This document shows, piece after piece, positions 27,781 through 35,511 of a stretch of DNA of 64,000 nt. Source of the DNA: Cupriavidus sp. D39 (GTDB lineage Bacteria > Pseudomonadota > Gammaproteobacteria > Burkholderiales > Burkholderiaceae). A model generated the notes under the pieces. The model made no database searches. It saw only the letters and a list, made by a program, of their open reading frames with translations, and was not told where the DNA came from. The position numbers and the translations under genes were made by a program. The DNA lies in assembly GCF_026627925.1 (NCBI RefSeq), contig NZ_JAPNLE010000009.1, forward strand, positions 3,162,001-3,226,000. The letters run 5' to 3'. How positions within the stretch are numbered: position 1 is the stretch's first letter; every line of letters starts with the position of its first letter.

Positions 27781-30700
27781 ATGGCGTCCTTCTTTCTTCG
27801 CCGGCCCGCGTTCGCGTGGGTTATTGCCATCCTCACCATGGTGGCGGGCCTGATCGCCCTCACCCGTATTCCCATCGCGCAGTATCCCGCGGTGGCGCCG
27901 CCCACCGTGATCGTCTACGCCGACTATCCCGGTGCGTCGGCGCGCACCGTGGAAGACGCGGTGACCGCGGTGCTGGAGCAGCAGATGCACGGCATTCCCG
28001 GCCTGCTCTACCTGGATGCCAGCAGCGAGGGCGGCGGCGCCACCATCACGCTGGGATTTCGCCAGGGCACCGATGCGCAACTGGCCCAGGTCAACGTGCG
28101 CAACCGCGTCATGCAGGCCGAGCCGCTGTTGCCGGAGGCGGTGCGCCGCGGCGGCATCTTTGTGGACCAGGCCGGCAGCAGTCCCTTCATGTATGTCTCG
28201 CTGGTGTCGGGGAACAGCCAGCTCAATGAAACCGCGCTCGGCGATTTTGCCGCCGCCTCGGTGCTGCCGATGCTGCGCCGCCTGCCCGGCATCGGCAAGG
28301 CGGAGCCCTATGGGTCCGAGTACGCGCTGCGCATCTGGTTCGACCCCGACAAGCTCAACGCCTACGGCCTCACGGCCGCGGATGTCGAGCTGGCCATCAA
28401 GGCGCGCAACGGCGACGTCACCCCGGGCCAGCTCGGCGGCGCGCCGGCGGCGCCGGGCCAGCCCTACCAGGCGCTGGTGCGCCCGCCCCGGCCGCTCGCC
28501 GAGCCGGAAGCCTTCGGCCAGATCGTGGTGCGCGCCGGCGGCGACGCCTCGCTGGTACGGCTGCGCGACGTGGCGCGGGTGGAGCTGGGCGCGAGCGACT
28601 ACCGCTACAGCTCGCGCCACGACGGCCAGGTGGCAGCCTCCATCGGCCTCAAGCTGGCGGACGGCGCCAACGTGCTCGCCACCTCGCGCGCGGTGCGCGC
28701 CGCGCTGGACGAAGCCGCGCGCGGCTTCCCCGCGGGCATGCGCTACGAGATCTCTTCCGACAACGCGCAGTTCGTCGAGCGCTCGATCTGGCGCGTGCTG
28801 ACCACGCTGGGCGAAGCTACGGCGCTGGTCTTCCTGATTCTCTACCTGTTCCTCGGCAACCTGCGCGCCACGCTGATCCCGGTGATCGTGGTGCCGGTCT
28901 CGCTGCTTGGCACGGTTGCCTGCCTGTACGCGCTTGGCTTGTCGCTCAACGTGATCACGCTGTTCGGTGTGGTGCTGGCGATCGGCATCCTGGTCGACGA
29001 CGCCATCGGGGTAGTGGAAAACGTCGAGCGGATCATGCGCGAGGACGGCGTGGACGCCATGGAGGCGGCGACCCGCTCGATGCGCGAAGTGTCCGGCGCG
29101 CTGGTAGCGGTCACGCTGGTGCTGTGCGCGGTGTTCGTGCCGATGGCGTTCCTGGGCAGCGCGGTCGGCGTGATCTACCGGCACTTCGCCATCACGCTGG
29201 CGATTTCCATCGCCTTCTCGCTGTTCTTCGCGCTCTCGCTGGCGCCGGCCATGTGCGCCAGCCTGCTGCGCCATGCGGCGCATCCGCAGCGCGGCCCGCT
29301 GGCCTGGTTCGAGCGCGGCTTCACGGCGTTCACCGCGCGCTATGCCGGCTGGGTACTGGCGCTGCAGCGGCGCCGACTGCGCTGGCTGGGCATCTACCTG
29401 ACGCTGGCGGTGGCCGGCGGTGTGCTGATGTGGCAGATCCCCGCCGGCTTCCTGCCGGAGGAGGACACCGGCGAATTGGTGATCGATATGGAGCTGCCGG
29501 CCGGCGCCACGCAGGAAGAGACACGCGCCGCCGTGGCGGCGCTGGAGACCTGGCTGGAAGCGAGCAAATATCCCGTGCGCTCGACCTTTGCCGTGCTGGG
29601 CTGGAGCAATTCCGGCAGCGGCGAGCAACGTGCCAGCATGTACCTGGCGCTGCGGGACTGGTCGGAGCGCGGCGCCGACGAACGCGCGCACGCCGTGCTG
29701 GCCAGGCTCCAGGCCGGGCTGGAAGCCTGGCCTGGCCGGGGACAGGCGCAGCTGTACGCGTACAACGGCGCGGCCCTGCCCGAGCTGGGCAGCACCGGCG
29801 GGCTCGACATGCGGCTGGTGGCGCAGGCCGGTTCCGGGCGCGAAGCGCTGTTTGCCGCGCGCGACAAGCTGCTTGCCGCCGTCGAGGATGAGCCGTCGCT
29901 GGGCGAGGTGCGCGCCACCACTGCCCAGCCGGCGCCAGCGCTCGACCTGCACATCGACTACGAGCGCGCGCGCAGCTTTGGCGTGGAGCCGGAGGCCATC
30001 CATCATGCGCTGTCCGCCACGCTGGGCTCGCGCTATATCGACGAAGTGGCGCGCGAAGGCCGTATCCGCCGGGTGATCCTGCAAGCGGACGCGCCCTACC
30101 GGATGGACCCGGCCAAGCTGTCCCGCGTGCATGTGCGCAATGCGCGCGGCGGCATGGTATCGCTGGGCGCTTTCGCCGAACTGGTCTGGGGCAAGGGCGA
30201 AGCCACGCTGGAGCGGTTCAACGGGCTCACCTCGATGCGCATCAACGCCGGAGTGGCGCCGGGCCACAGCACCGGCACGGCCATGGAACGCCTCACGGCC
30301 AGGGTGCGCGACCTGGGCGGCGCCTACGACGCGCACTGGACCGGACGCGCCTTCGAGCAGCAGCAAAGCGGTGCGCAGGCGCCGTGGCTGTTCGCCTTGT
30401 CGATGTTGTTCATCTTCTTGTGCCTGGTGGCGCTTTACGAAAACTGGACCCTGCCGCTGGCGGTGCTGCTGATCGTGCCGGCGGGCCTCGTCGGCGCGCT
30501 GGTGGCGATCTGGCTGCGCGGCATGCCGAACGACGTCTACTTCAAGGTGGGCGGGGTGGTGATCATGGGGCTGGCGGCCAAGAACGCCATCCTGGTGGTG
30601 GAATACGCCGAGCAGTTGCGCCGGGGCGGCATGGACCTGCTGGACGCCGCCGGCCAGGCCGCCCGCCAGCGGCTGCGCCCGGTGGTGATGACCTCGCTGG

Positions 30701-30879
30701 CCTTTATCCTCGGCGTGGTGCCGCTGGCGATCAGCACCGGGCCGGGCGCGGCCGCGCAGCGCGCGGTCGGCACGGGGGTGCTGGGCGGCATGCTGGGCGC
30801 CACCGTGATCGGCTCGCTGGCGGTGCCGCTGCTCTATGTCCTGATCGGGCGCAGGCGTGCCGGGCGCGAACGGGAATGA
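27781..30879 (+). CDS. RND efflux transporter, HAE1 (AcrB/MexB-like) family
   Basis: This 1032-residue inner-membrane proton antiporter has the N-terminal helix FLRRPAFAWVIAILTMVAGL, two large periplasmic loops and twelve predicted helices. The proton relay is intact: Asp406 and Asp407 in GILVDDAIGVVENVERIM and Lys934 in GLAAKNAILVVEYAEQLR, positions equivalent to AcrB 407, 408 and 940. The family exports hydrophobic drugs, dyes or detergents through a periplasmic adaptor and an outer-membrane channel. Neither partner gene is adjacent; upstream is only the TetR gene, downstream a secreted repeat protein on the other strand. It must borrow partners encoded elsewhere. The start ATG 27781 follows AATCCAAAAGTGCC, a weak site. 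Confidence 0.9.
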   Translation: MASFFLRRPAFAWVIAILTMVAGLIALTRIPIAQYPAVAPPTVIVYADYPGASARTVEDAVTAVLEQQMHGIPGLLYLDASSEGGGATITLGFRQGTDAQLAQVNVRNRVMQAEPLLPEAVRRGGIFVDQAGSSPFMYVSLVSGNSQLNETALGDFAAASVLPMLRRLPGIGKAEPYGSEYALRIWFDPDKLNAYGLTAADVELAIKARNGDVTPGQLGGAPAAPGQPYQALVRPPRPLAEPEAFGQIVVRAGGDASLVRLRDVARVELGASDYRYSSRHDGQVAASIGLKLADGANVLATSRAVRAALDEAARGFPAGMRYEISSDNAQFVERSIWRVLTTLGEATALVFLILYLFLGNLRATLIPVIVVPVSLLGTVACLYALGLSLNVITLFGVVLAIGILVDDAIGVVENVERIMREDGVDAMEAATRSMREVSGALVAVTLVLCAVFVPMAFLGSAVGVIYRHFAITLAISIAFSLFFALSLAPAMCASLLRHAAHPQRGPLAWFERGFTAFTARYAGWVLALQRRRLRWLGIYLTLAVAGGVLMWQIPAGFLPEEDTGELVIDMELPAGATQEETRAAVAALETWLEASKYPVRSTFAVLGWSNSGSGEQRASMYLALRDWSERGADERAHAVLARLQAGLEAWPGRGQAQLYAYNGAALPELGSTGGLDMRLVAQAGSGREALFAARDKLLAAVEDEPSLGEVRATTAQPAPALDLHIDYERARSFGVEPEAIHHALSATLGSRYIDEVAREGRIRRVILQADAPYRMDPAKLSRVHVRNARGGMVSLGAFAELVWGKGEATLERFNGLTSMRINAGVAPGHSTGTAMERLTARVRDLGGAYDAHWTGRAFEQQQSGAQAPWLFALSMLFIFLCLVALYENWTLPLAVLLIVPAGLVGALVAIWLRGMPNDVYFKVGGVVIMGLAAKNAILVVEYAEQLRRGGMDLLDAAGQAARQRLRPVVMTSLAFILGVVPLAISTGPGAAAQRAVGTGVLGGMLGATVIGSLAVPLLYVLIGRRRAGRERE

Positions 30880-31089
30880 CAAGGCGCGTGCCGGCCAGTG
30901 GCGTTCAGGATGGTCGGGGGTCGGGGTGGAGGGTGCTGCGAGACTGCCGGAGGAAAAACGAAAGGCAGCTAAGACGGGGTGCGATGGGGTGCGGCGGGTA
31001 AAAATCACCCACCCGGCGGGAGAGAGAAGGAGGAGGAGGTCAGCCGGGCAGGTGGGAGATAAAACGGGGAAGCAAATGTACTACCCAAG

Positions 31090-31107
31090 CGGCCACCGAA
31101 GTGGCCG
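31090..31107 (-). terminator. TTCG-loop hairpin downstream of the repeat-protein gene
   Basis: On the minus strand CGGCCAC-ttcg-GTGGCCG forms a 7-bp stem closed by a very stable UUCG tetraloop, 21 bases after the stop of the gene at 31129-31482. No T tract follows, so it may be a Rho-assisted terminator or a 3' stabiliser. Confidence 0.45.
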
Positions 31108-31128
31108 TCAGATAACACGGGGTCAGGA

Positions 31129-31482
31129 TCAGACCCGGTAGCCGTACAGCGAGCCGTCGCCGCTGCGCGAGTTGTCCAGCGAACTGGCAGCGATCTCGCC
31201 ACTGAAAGCGGCGCGGGCACCGTCCGTGAACGTATCGAACTTGCCGGCCTTGGCGCCGTCGGTGTACGGATCGAACTTGCCTTGGCGTGCGCCGTCGGTG
31301 AACGTATCGAACTTGCCGGCCTTCGCGCCATCGGTGAACGTGTCGAACTTGCCGGCGCGCAACGCATCGGCGTACACGTCGAACTTGCCGACCTTGCTGT
31401 TGGCGGGGGCCGCCAGTGCCGCGGCCGACGAGGCCACCATCAACACGGCGAGCGCGCTGCCAAGGATGCGTTTGGCATTCAT
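31129..31482 (-). CDS. Secreted protein with five 12-residue GKFDxxTDGAxA repeats
   Basis: This 117-residue precursor has a clear Sec signal peptide (MNAKRILGSALAVLMVASSA, Ala-rich to about residue 25). Five tandem 12-residue units follow: GKFDVYADALRA, GKFDTFTDGAKA, GKFDTFTDGARQ, GKFDPYTDGAKA and GKFDTFTDGARA. The tail is Ser/Gly/Asp-rich and ends SGDGSLYGYRV. The units alternate Lys, Asp, aromatic and Asp, suggesting a solenoid or a divalent-cation or surface-binding role. ATG 31482 has AAGGAG six bases upstream. The DNA repeats are well conserved, so the copy number could vary. I do not know a function; it is periplasmic or released. Confidence 0.75.
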   Translation of the reverse strand: MNAKRILGSALAVLMVASSAAALAAPANSKVGKFDVYADALRAGKFDTFTDGAKAGKFDTFTDGARQGKFDPYTDGAKAGKFDTFTDGARAAFSGEIAASSLDNSRSGDGSLYGYRV

Positions 31483-31918
31483 TTGGGACTCCTTCAACTG
31501 ATTGTGTAATTCTTGTTTTTAATTTGCTGTACTAGCTGCCCCGGCAAATCTATGTTGCGCTGCAGGCACGGACTGAAGATTAGTGGCTCGGCGGGCAAGG
31601 AGAAATACCACTGCGACGAATGGTGCGTTGCGAGTCGTGAAACGCTGGAAAGTCGGACGAACGGCGCGGCTTGGCCGCTGGATGGCGTGGCGGGGGGACG
31701 TGCAAGGGGGCGCGGCGGGTGGCCGAAGCGATGCCTGATGGCCCGCCAGCCCAGGCCAGAGGCCGGTCCGCCGGCGCAGAGCCTGCTCGCGGGCTAGCGG
31801 TTGGCCGGGTGCGCGGCGCTGATGAGCGCGCGCCGGGACGCCGCGACCGGCACCCGGAATAAGCCTGGAATAGGCTCGAAAATGCCGAGAAAGTGCCGGA
31901 TAAGTTTTTGGCCAGGCC
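31483..31918. other. 436-base gap without a recognised gene
   Basis: The right of the gap adjoins the rnk stop; the left should hold the promoter of the secreted repeat protein, where AT-rich sequence (TTCTTGTTTTTAATTTGC, about 31511-31528) lies upstream of its Shine-Dalgarno. The rest is GC-rich, has no frame with convincing codon bias or ribosome-binding site, and shows no strong dyad. Confidence 0.5.
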
Positions 31919-32338
31919 TTAGACGGTGTACTGACCGTTGGCCTCGGGCTGGAACGACAGCTCCACCACGGTGACGCTTTGCTCACGTCCGTCCGGCAGG
32001 CGGTAGCTCACGGTCTGCCCGGCGCGCGCGCCCAGCAGCACACGGCCAATCGGCGACAGGACCGACAGGCGGCCTTCCTCGAAATCGGCGGTATCCGGAT
32101 AGACTAGCGTCCAGCGGCGCGGCGTGGCCTCGCCCTCCAGCGCACAGAGCAGGCTGGAGTTCATGGTGACCACATCCTTGGGAATGGCCTCGGCCGGCAC
32201 GATGGCCGCGCGCTCGAGGATGCTGTCGAGCATTTCGGCCAGCGGCGCGGCGCCGGCGCGGCCCGCGATGCGCTCCAGACGGGTCACGTCGAGCTCGGTC
32301 AGGTAAAGGGTCGGTTGTTGTTTGGACGATGCCGTCAT
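31919..32338 (-). CDS. rnk: Nucleoside diphosphate kinase regulator Rnk
   Basis: This 139-residue cytoplasmic protein has an N-terminal coiled-coil-like region (LYLTELDVTRLERIAGRAG) and a C-terminal GreA/GreB-like domain with TPRRWTLVYPDTADFEEGRL, VLSPIGRVLLGARAGQTVSY and the end VTVVELSFQPEA. Rnk proteins bind RNA polymerase in the secondary channel like Gre factors but lack the acidic hairpin tip needed for cleavage; they influence nucleotide pools and alginate-type regulation in pseudomonads. The gene stands alone on the minus strand. ATG 32338 is followed by a hydrophilic TASSKQQ start. Confidence 0.85.
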   Translation of the reverse strand: MTASSKQQPTLYLTELDVTRLERIAGRAGAAPLAEMLDSILERAAIVPAEAIPKDVVTMNSSLLCALEGEATPRRWTLVYPDTADFEEGRLSVLSPIGRVLLGARAGQTVSYRLPDGREQSVTVVELSFQPEANGQYTV

Positions 32339-32870
32339 GATGAATCCTCGCTAAGTGGCGATGCGGCGACCCGGAACAGGCTGGAGCCATCCGTCAGGGA
32401 TCGGCTCCTGGCGTTACCAGGTCAAGAAATAAGGTGGGCCGTTACCGGCGGTCAGAACCGGCTGGAAAACCGCGAACAGGGAGTGACTAGGCCCGGTTCA
32501 GCGTTTGTCTGCGTTGGGGGGAACGTCAGGCTGGGAACCGGGCAGGATCAAGCGGTACGCTGATCCGGCGGCAGGCAATCGCCTGTTTGGCTTGTGCGCG
32601 CGGCGCCTGGACTGCGCGCGCGGTCGCGCCGGCCTGCCCGATAGGGGCAAGCTCGACAGCAATCGGCGACAGGCAGCAAGGCGTCATTGGGTGCGGCAGC
32701 AATTGGATGGAAATTCGGGAAAGCGCGCCACGCGGTGAAACTGACGAGAGCAATGGCTCACTCAAAGGCTTCGTCGCGGGCTCGACCCGCCGCTTTTTTC
32801 ACCAGCTTGGTGCGCGGCAGGTAAAGGGATCGTAGCATAGCCGGCACCTTCAGGCACCGGGGCGCAACCC
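32339..32870. other. 532-base gap without a recognised gene
   Basis: The gap lies between the rnk start and the end of the MerR gene, so it must contain the rnk promoter. Only short frames are present. The best is a 25-residue minus-strand frame ending at 32758 (MLRSLYLPRTKLVKKAAGRA...), with no ribosome-binding site good enough to call. GGG-ctcga-CCC followed by GCCGCTTTTTT at about 32784-32804 is a weak terminator-like element on the plus strand. Confidence 0.4.
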
Positions 32871-33311
32871 TTAGGCGTGGCTCGCCGGATGCGGATGGCA
32901 CTCGCAGGCGGCGCCGGCGGCGGCCTGCTGCAGGTTCTGCAGGATGCCGCATTCGCTGGCCGGATGGGGCTGGTCGCAAGTATGGCGAAGTGCCCGCAAC
33001 TGCCCTTCCAGCCCCTCCAGCGCCACGCGCTGGGCGTGGATCTGCTCGATCTGGCGATCCAGCAGGCTGTTGATATCGTCGCAGGCAAGGGTCGGATCGC
33101 GCTCGAAGTCGCGCAGCCGGCGCACATCGGACAGGCTCATGCCGAGGGAGCGGCAGTGCCGCACGAAGTTCAGCTGCAACAGATGGCCGTCGCCGTAGCG
33201 GCGATAGCCGTTTTCCTCGCGCTGGGGCGCGTCGAGCAACCCTTCGCGCTCGTAATAGCGGATGGTTTCCACGTCGCAACTGCTGTGCTTTGCAAGCTCA
33301 CCGATACGCAT
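32871..33311 (-). CDS. MerR-family metal-responsive regulator, CadR/PbrR type
   Basis: This 146-residue regulator has the MerR HTH MRIGELAKHSSCDVETIRYY with EREGLLDAPQREENGYRRY, then a dimerisation helix. Cys77 (LACDDINSLLD), Cys112 (HTCDQ) and Cys121 (ECGIL) sit where PbrR and CadR proteins bind Pb(II) or Cd(II). The tail CECHPHPASHA adds possible ligands like the His-rich CadR end. These regulators underwind the promoter to activate a metal exporter. A matching operator lies at 33345-33365, 34 bases before the start. No exporter gene is adjacent, so it may control a distant cadA/pbrA-type gene and itself. Confidence 0.87.
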   Translation of the reverse strand: MRIGELAKHSSCDVETIRYYEREGLLDAPQREENGYRRYGDGHLLQLNFVRHCRSLGMSLSDVRRLRDFERDPTLACDDINSLLDRQIEQIHAQRVALEGLEGQLRALRHTCDQPHPASECGILQNLQQAAAGAACECHPHPASHA

Positions 33312-33344
33312 CCCGACTCCAGGCCAGACCTGACTTCCGCAAAT

Positions 33345-33365
33345 ACCCTGTAGTAATTACGGGGT
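33345..33365. promoter_or_regulatory. MerR-type operator (CadR/PbrR box)
   Basis: The dyad has arms ACCCTGTA and TTACGGGGT around GTAA and matches the pattern of Pb/Cd-responsive MerR operators (ACCCTATAGT...ACTAGAGGGT-like). It lies between the MerR gene start and the end of speD. The orientation relative to a -35/-10 pair is not clear, so it may act in autoregulation. Confidence 0.6.
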
Positions 33366-33407
33366 TGCTTGCCAGTGTAGACCATCGCGGCAAACCTTGC
33401 CAGCTTC

Positions 33408-33785
33408 TCAGCCCGGCGCCGGGCCCCGAGCCTGGTCGCGCAGCGTGAGCGTGCGCGGCGCGAAGGCCGTGCGCATGACTTCCACCGCCAGCTCGGGCCG
33501 GGCGGCGCCGCACATGAACGCATCCACGGCGGCAAAGCCGTACTCGGGCCAGGTATGGATGCTGATGTGCGACTCCTTGAGCAGCAGCACCCCGGTCACG
33601 CCCAGCCCCGGCCCGAAATGCCGGAAGCGCGCATCGACCACGGTGGCGCCGGCGGCCTGCGCCGCCTGGTAAAGCACGCGCTCGACCAGCGCGGCATCGG
33701 CCAGCAGATCGCTCGCCACGCCTTGCAGGTCGGCAAGCAAGTGGTGGCCGAGCACGGCCGGGCAAGGCAGGACAGGCGCGTTCAT
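33408..33785 (-). CDS. speD: S-adenosylmethionine decarboxylase proenzyme (short bacterial class)
   Basis: This 125-residue pyruvoyl enzyme precursor contains the self-cleavage motif KESHISIHTWPEYGFAAVDAFMC. Cleavage should fall between Glu71 and Ser72, with the pyruvoyl group made from Ser72, and with His77 and Cys92 as processing and catalytic residues. It produces decarboxylated AdoMet, the aminopropyl donor for spermidine synthesis. The start ATG 33785 lies 10 bases after the stop of the small Ser/Gly-tail gene, placing speD as the last gene of the DUF350-SPFH-DUF4178 operon. The matching aminopropyltransferase is encoded divergently at 37243. Confidence 0.9.
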   Translation of the reverse strand: MNAPVLPCPAVLGHHLLADLQGVASDLLADAALVERVLYQAAQAAGATVVDARFRHFGPGLGVTGVLLLKESHISIHTWPEYGFAAVDAFMCGAARPELAVEVMRTAFAPRTLTLRDQARGPAPG

Positions 33786-33795
33786 GGCAGCCTGC

Positions 33796-33963
33796 TCATT
33801 TGTGGCCGCCGCCGGAGGACCAGCCGCTGGCGCCGGAAGAACCACCGCTCCAGCCACGCGAGCTCGCGTATCCGGACGAGCCGGAGCCGGTGGCTTCGCC
33901 AAGATTGAAGAAGGTCGTGCCGAACAGCACGATGATGCCGTAGACGAGATAAAGCAGGCGCAC
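33796..33963 (-). CDS. Small single-pass membrane protein with Ser/Gly-rich tail (55 residues)
   Basis: A 55-residue frame lies between the DUF4178 gene (6-base gap) and speD (10-base gap). It starts at GTG 33963 with MRLLYLVYGIIVLFGTTFFN, one hydrophobic helix, and ends in a tail of Gly, Ser, Trp and Tyr (GSGSSGYASSRGWSGGSSGA and GWSSGGGHK). Tight spacing on both sides and the lack of any other frame make it real. It is below the size most gene finders report. The tail could be a flexible surface or self-association segment. Function is unknown; context ties it to the polyamine/membrane operon. Confidence 0.65.
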   Translation of the reverse strand: MRLLYLVYGIIVLFGTTFFNLGEATGSGSSGYASSRGWSGGSSGASGWSSGGGHK

Positions 33964-33969
33964 GCTGAC

Positions 33970-35490
33970 TCAATCCTTTCCGGCCCAGCGCTGGACCAGC
34001 CAGATCGGCACCCATAGCAACAGGAAGCCGATGACGATAGTGAACCAGCCCCGATCGGTGACGAGCGCCACCGGGACGTTGAGGATGGCGAGGAGGATGG
34101 CGTAGACTTTGGCGCTCTTGCGGCAAAAGGCGAGGTCGGCGCTATTGCCCGAAGCCGGCGCGCGCGCTGCCTGCGGGGCGCGGGCGGCCTCGGCCAGCCC
34201 CGGGCTGGACTTGAACCACTGCGCCAGCTGCGCCCGCGCCACGGTGGTGGACAAGGTCCAGACGATCTCCGTGTCGGAGGTCTCGCGCGTGAGCCGGCGC
34301 GCCGGCTTGCCGAATTCGGTCAGGCGCGTGGTGTCGCCCACCTTGACCCGCCAGTTGAAGGTGCCGGCCGCGTACAGCACCTCGCTCTCGTAGTCGTAGC
34401 CCTGCTGGAAGGTCTGGCCCTGGTAGCTTGCGGCCGTGCCGGAGACCATGCGCGGCCAGGTATCCAGCACCTCGACCCGGTCCCAGCCGCTGTCCTGCTC
34501 CACCAGCCACATCAGGCCGCGCTGCTCGTTGAACAGCAGGTACTCGACCCAGGTGGAGGCTTCTTCCTCGTCGTTGTCGGTGCACTGCATCAGGCCCAGC
34601 ACCGTGTACGGCTTGCCGTCGATGCTGCCGATATCGCCCGGCGACAAGCTGGTCTTGAGCGCATCGAGCTCGCGCTGCTTTTCCAGCACCAGCGCGGTGG
34701 AGTTGGAGCAATCGATCTCGCTGTGGCAACTCGGGCAGACCACAAAGCTGGCCACGCCCGCGCGGTAGGCGATCGGTCCGCCGCAGCCCGGGCAGGCCAG
34801 CGGCATGGCCTTGCCGCGGTAACGATCGGCGGTGCCGGCGATCTGGTCGGCCTCGCGCAGCAACTGGCATTTGAGCTGGTCGAGCGTGACCGGCTGGCCG
34901 GTATAGATGGCGGGCGGATCGCCGTCGGCGTAGTCGAGCGTGAGGAAACGGCCTTCGTCGCGGAAGTCCGCTACCTGCGCGGTCCAGCCCGCGCCCACCG
35001 CGAACGGCAGCTCGCCCTGCCCGCCGGTGCAGCGCGCGCTGCGCACGTCGCTGGCGAGGTAGCGATGCTTGTCGAAGTACAGAGGCGTGCCGGGCGTGAG
35101 CTGCGCATAGCTCGGAAGCGATACGCCGTTAAGCTGTGCGGCGGACTGTTCCGCCGTGACGCGCCGGGTCAGCATGTACTGGCCGGAGGCATCCGCCAGC
35201 CAGCCGTCGCTGCCGTCGTCGAACAGCAGGTACCACTCGTTCCACAGGCCGGAGTCGTAGCGCAGCTGGATGCGGCCGACCAGGGTGAAGCCCTGGCCGT
35301 CCCACTGGCCCGCGGTGTGGAGCTGCAGCGGGGTGTAGTCCTCCAGCACGGTGGACATCTTGCCGATGTCCTTGACGGTGTCGGCGTCCTTGAGCAGCGT
35401 GCTGTGGCAAAACTCGCACACCACCATCACCGCGGCGGACGAGCGGAAGGCCGCCGGCGCGCCACAGCTTGGGCAGTTGATTTCTTGCAT
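33970..35490 (-). CDS. DUF4178 protein with two zinc ribbons and two C-terminal membrane helices
   Basis: This 506-residue protein is built as two repeats: a zinc ribbon (Cys6, Cys9, Cys25, Cys28 in NCPSCG...CEFCHS) plus a DUF4178 domain, then a second ribbon (ACPGCGGPIAY...CPSCHSE, near residues 233-255) plus a second DUF4178 domain. The DUF4178 units share WNEWYLLFDDGSDGWLAD and WVEYLLFNEQRGLMWLVEQD. Two helices at the C-terminus (VYAILLAILNVPVALV, FTIVIGFLLLWVPIWLV) anchor it with the bulk in the cytoplasm. No catalytic motif is visible; ribbons suggest protein or nucleic-acid contacts. It lies 21 bases after the SPFH gene and shares its operon. Function is unknown. Confidence 0.85.
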   Translation of the reverse strand: MQEINCPSCGAPAAFRSSAAVMVVCEFCHSTLLKDADTVKDIGKMSTVLEDYTPLQLHTAGQWDGQGFTLVGRIQLRYDSGLWNEWYLLFDDGSDGWLADASGQYMLTRRVTAEQSAAQLNGVSLPSYAQLTPGTPLYFDKHRYLASDVRSARCTGGQGELPFAVGAGWTAQVADFRDEGRFLTLDYADGDPPAIYTGQPVTLDQLKCQLLREADQIAGTADRYRGKAMPLACPGCGGPIAYRAGVASFVVCPSCHSEIDCSNSTALVLEKQRELDALKTSLSPGDIGSIDGKPYTVLGLMQCTDNDEEEASTWVEYLLFNEQRGLMWLVEQDSGWDRVEVLDTWPRMVSGTAASYQGQTFQQGYDYESEVLYAAGTFNWRVKVGDTTRLTEFGKPARRLTRETSDTEIVWTLSTTVARAQLAQWFKSSPGLAEAARAPQAARAPASGNSADLAFCRKSAKVYAILLAILNVPVALVTDRGWFTIVIGFLLLWVPIWLVQRWAGKD

Positions 35491-35511
35491 GCTTAAGGGA
35501 TAAGGGTGCGC

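Noticed and set aside
27487..31008. A very long open frame on the minus strand opposite the RND gene (over 1000 residues)
   Set aside because: It is His/Arg/Gln/Gly-rich with no domain, lies exactly antisense to a gene with full RND motifs, and is a by-product of high GC at third positions.
32758..32835. 25-residue minus-strand frame downstream of the MerR gene
   Set aside because: There is no ribosome-binding site, no hydrophobic or conserved feature, and such a short frame is expected by chance in GC-rich DNA.
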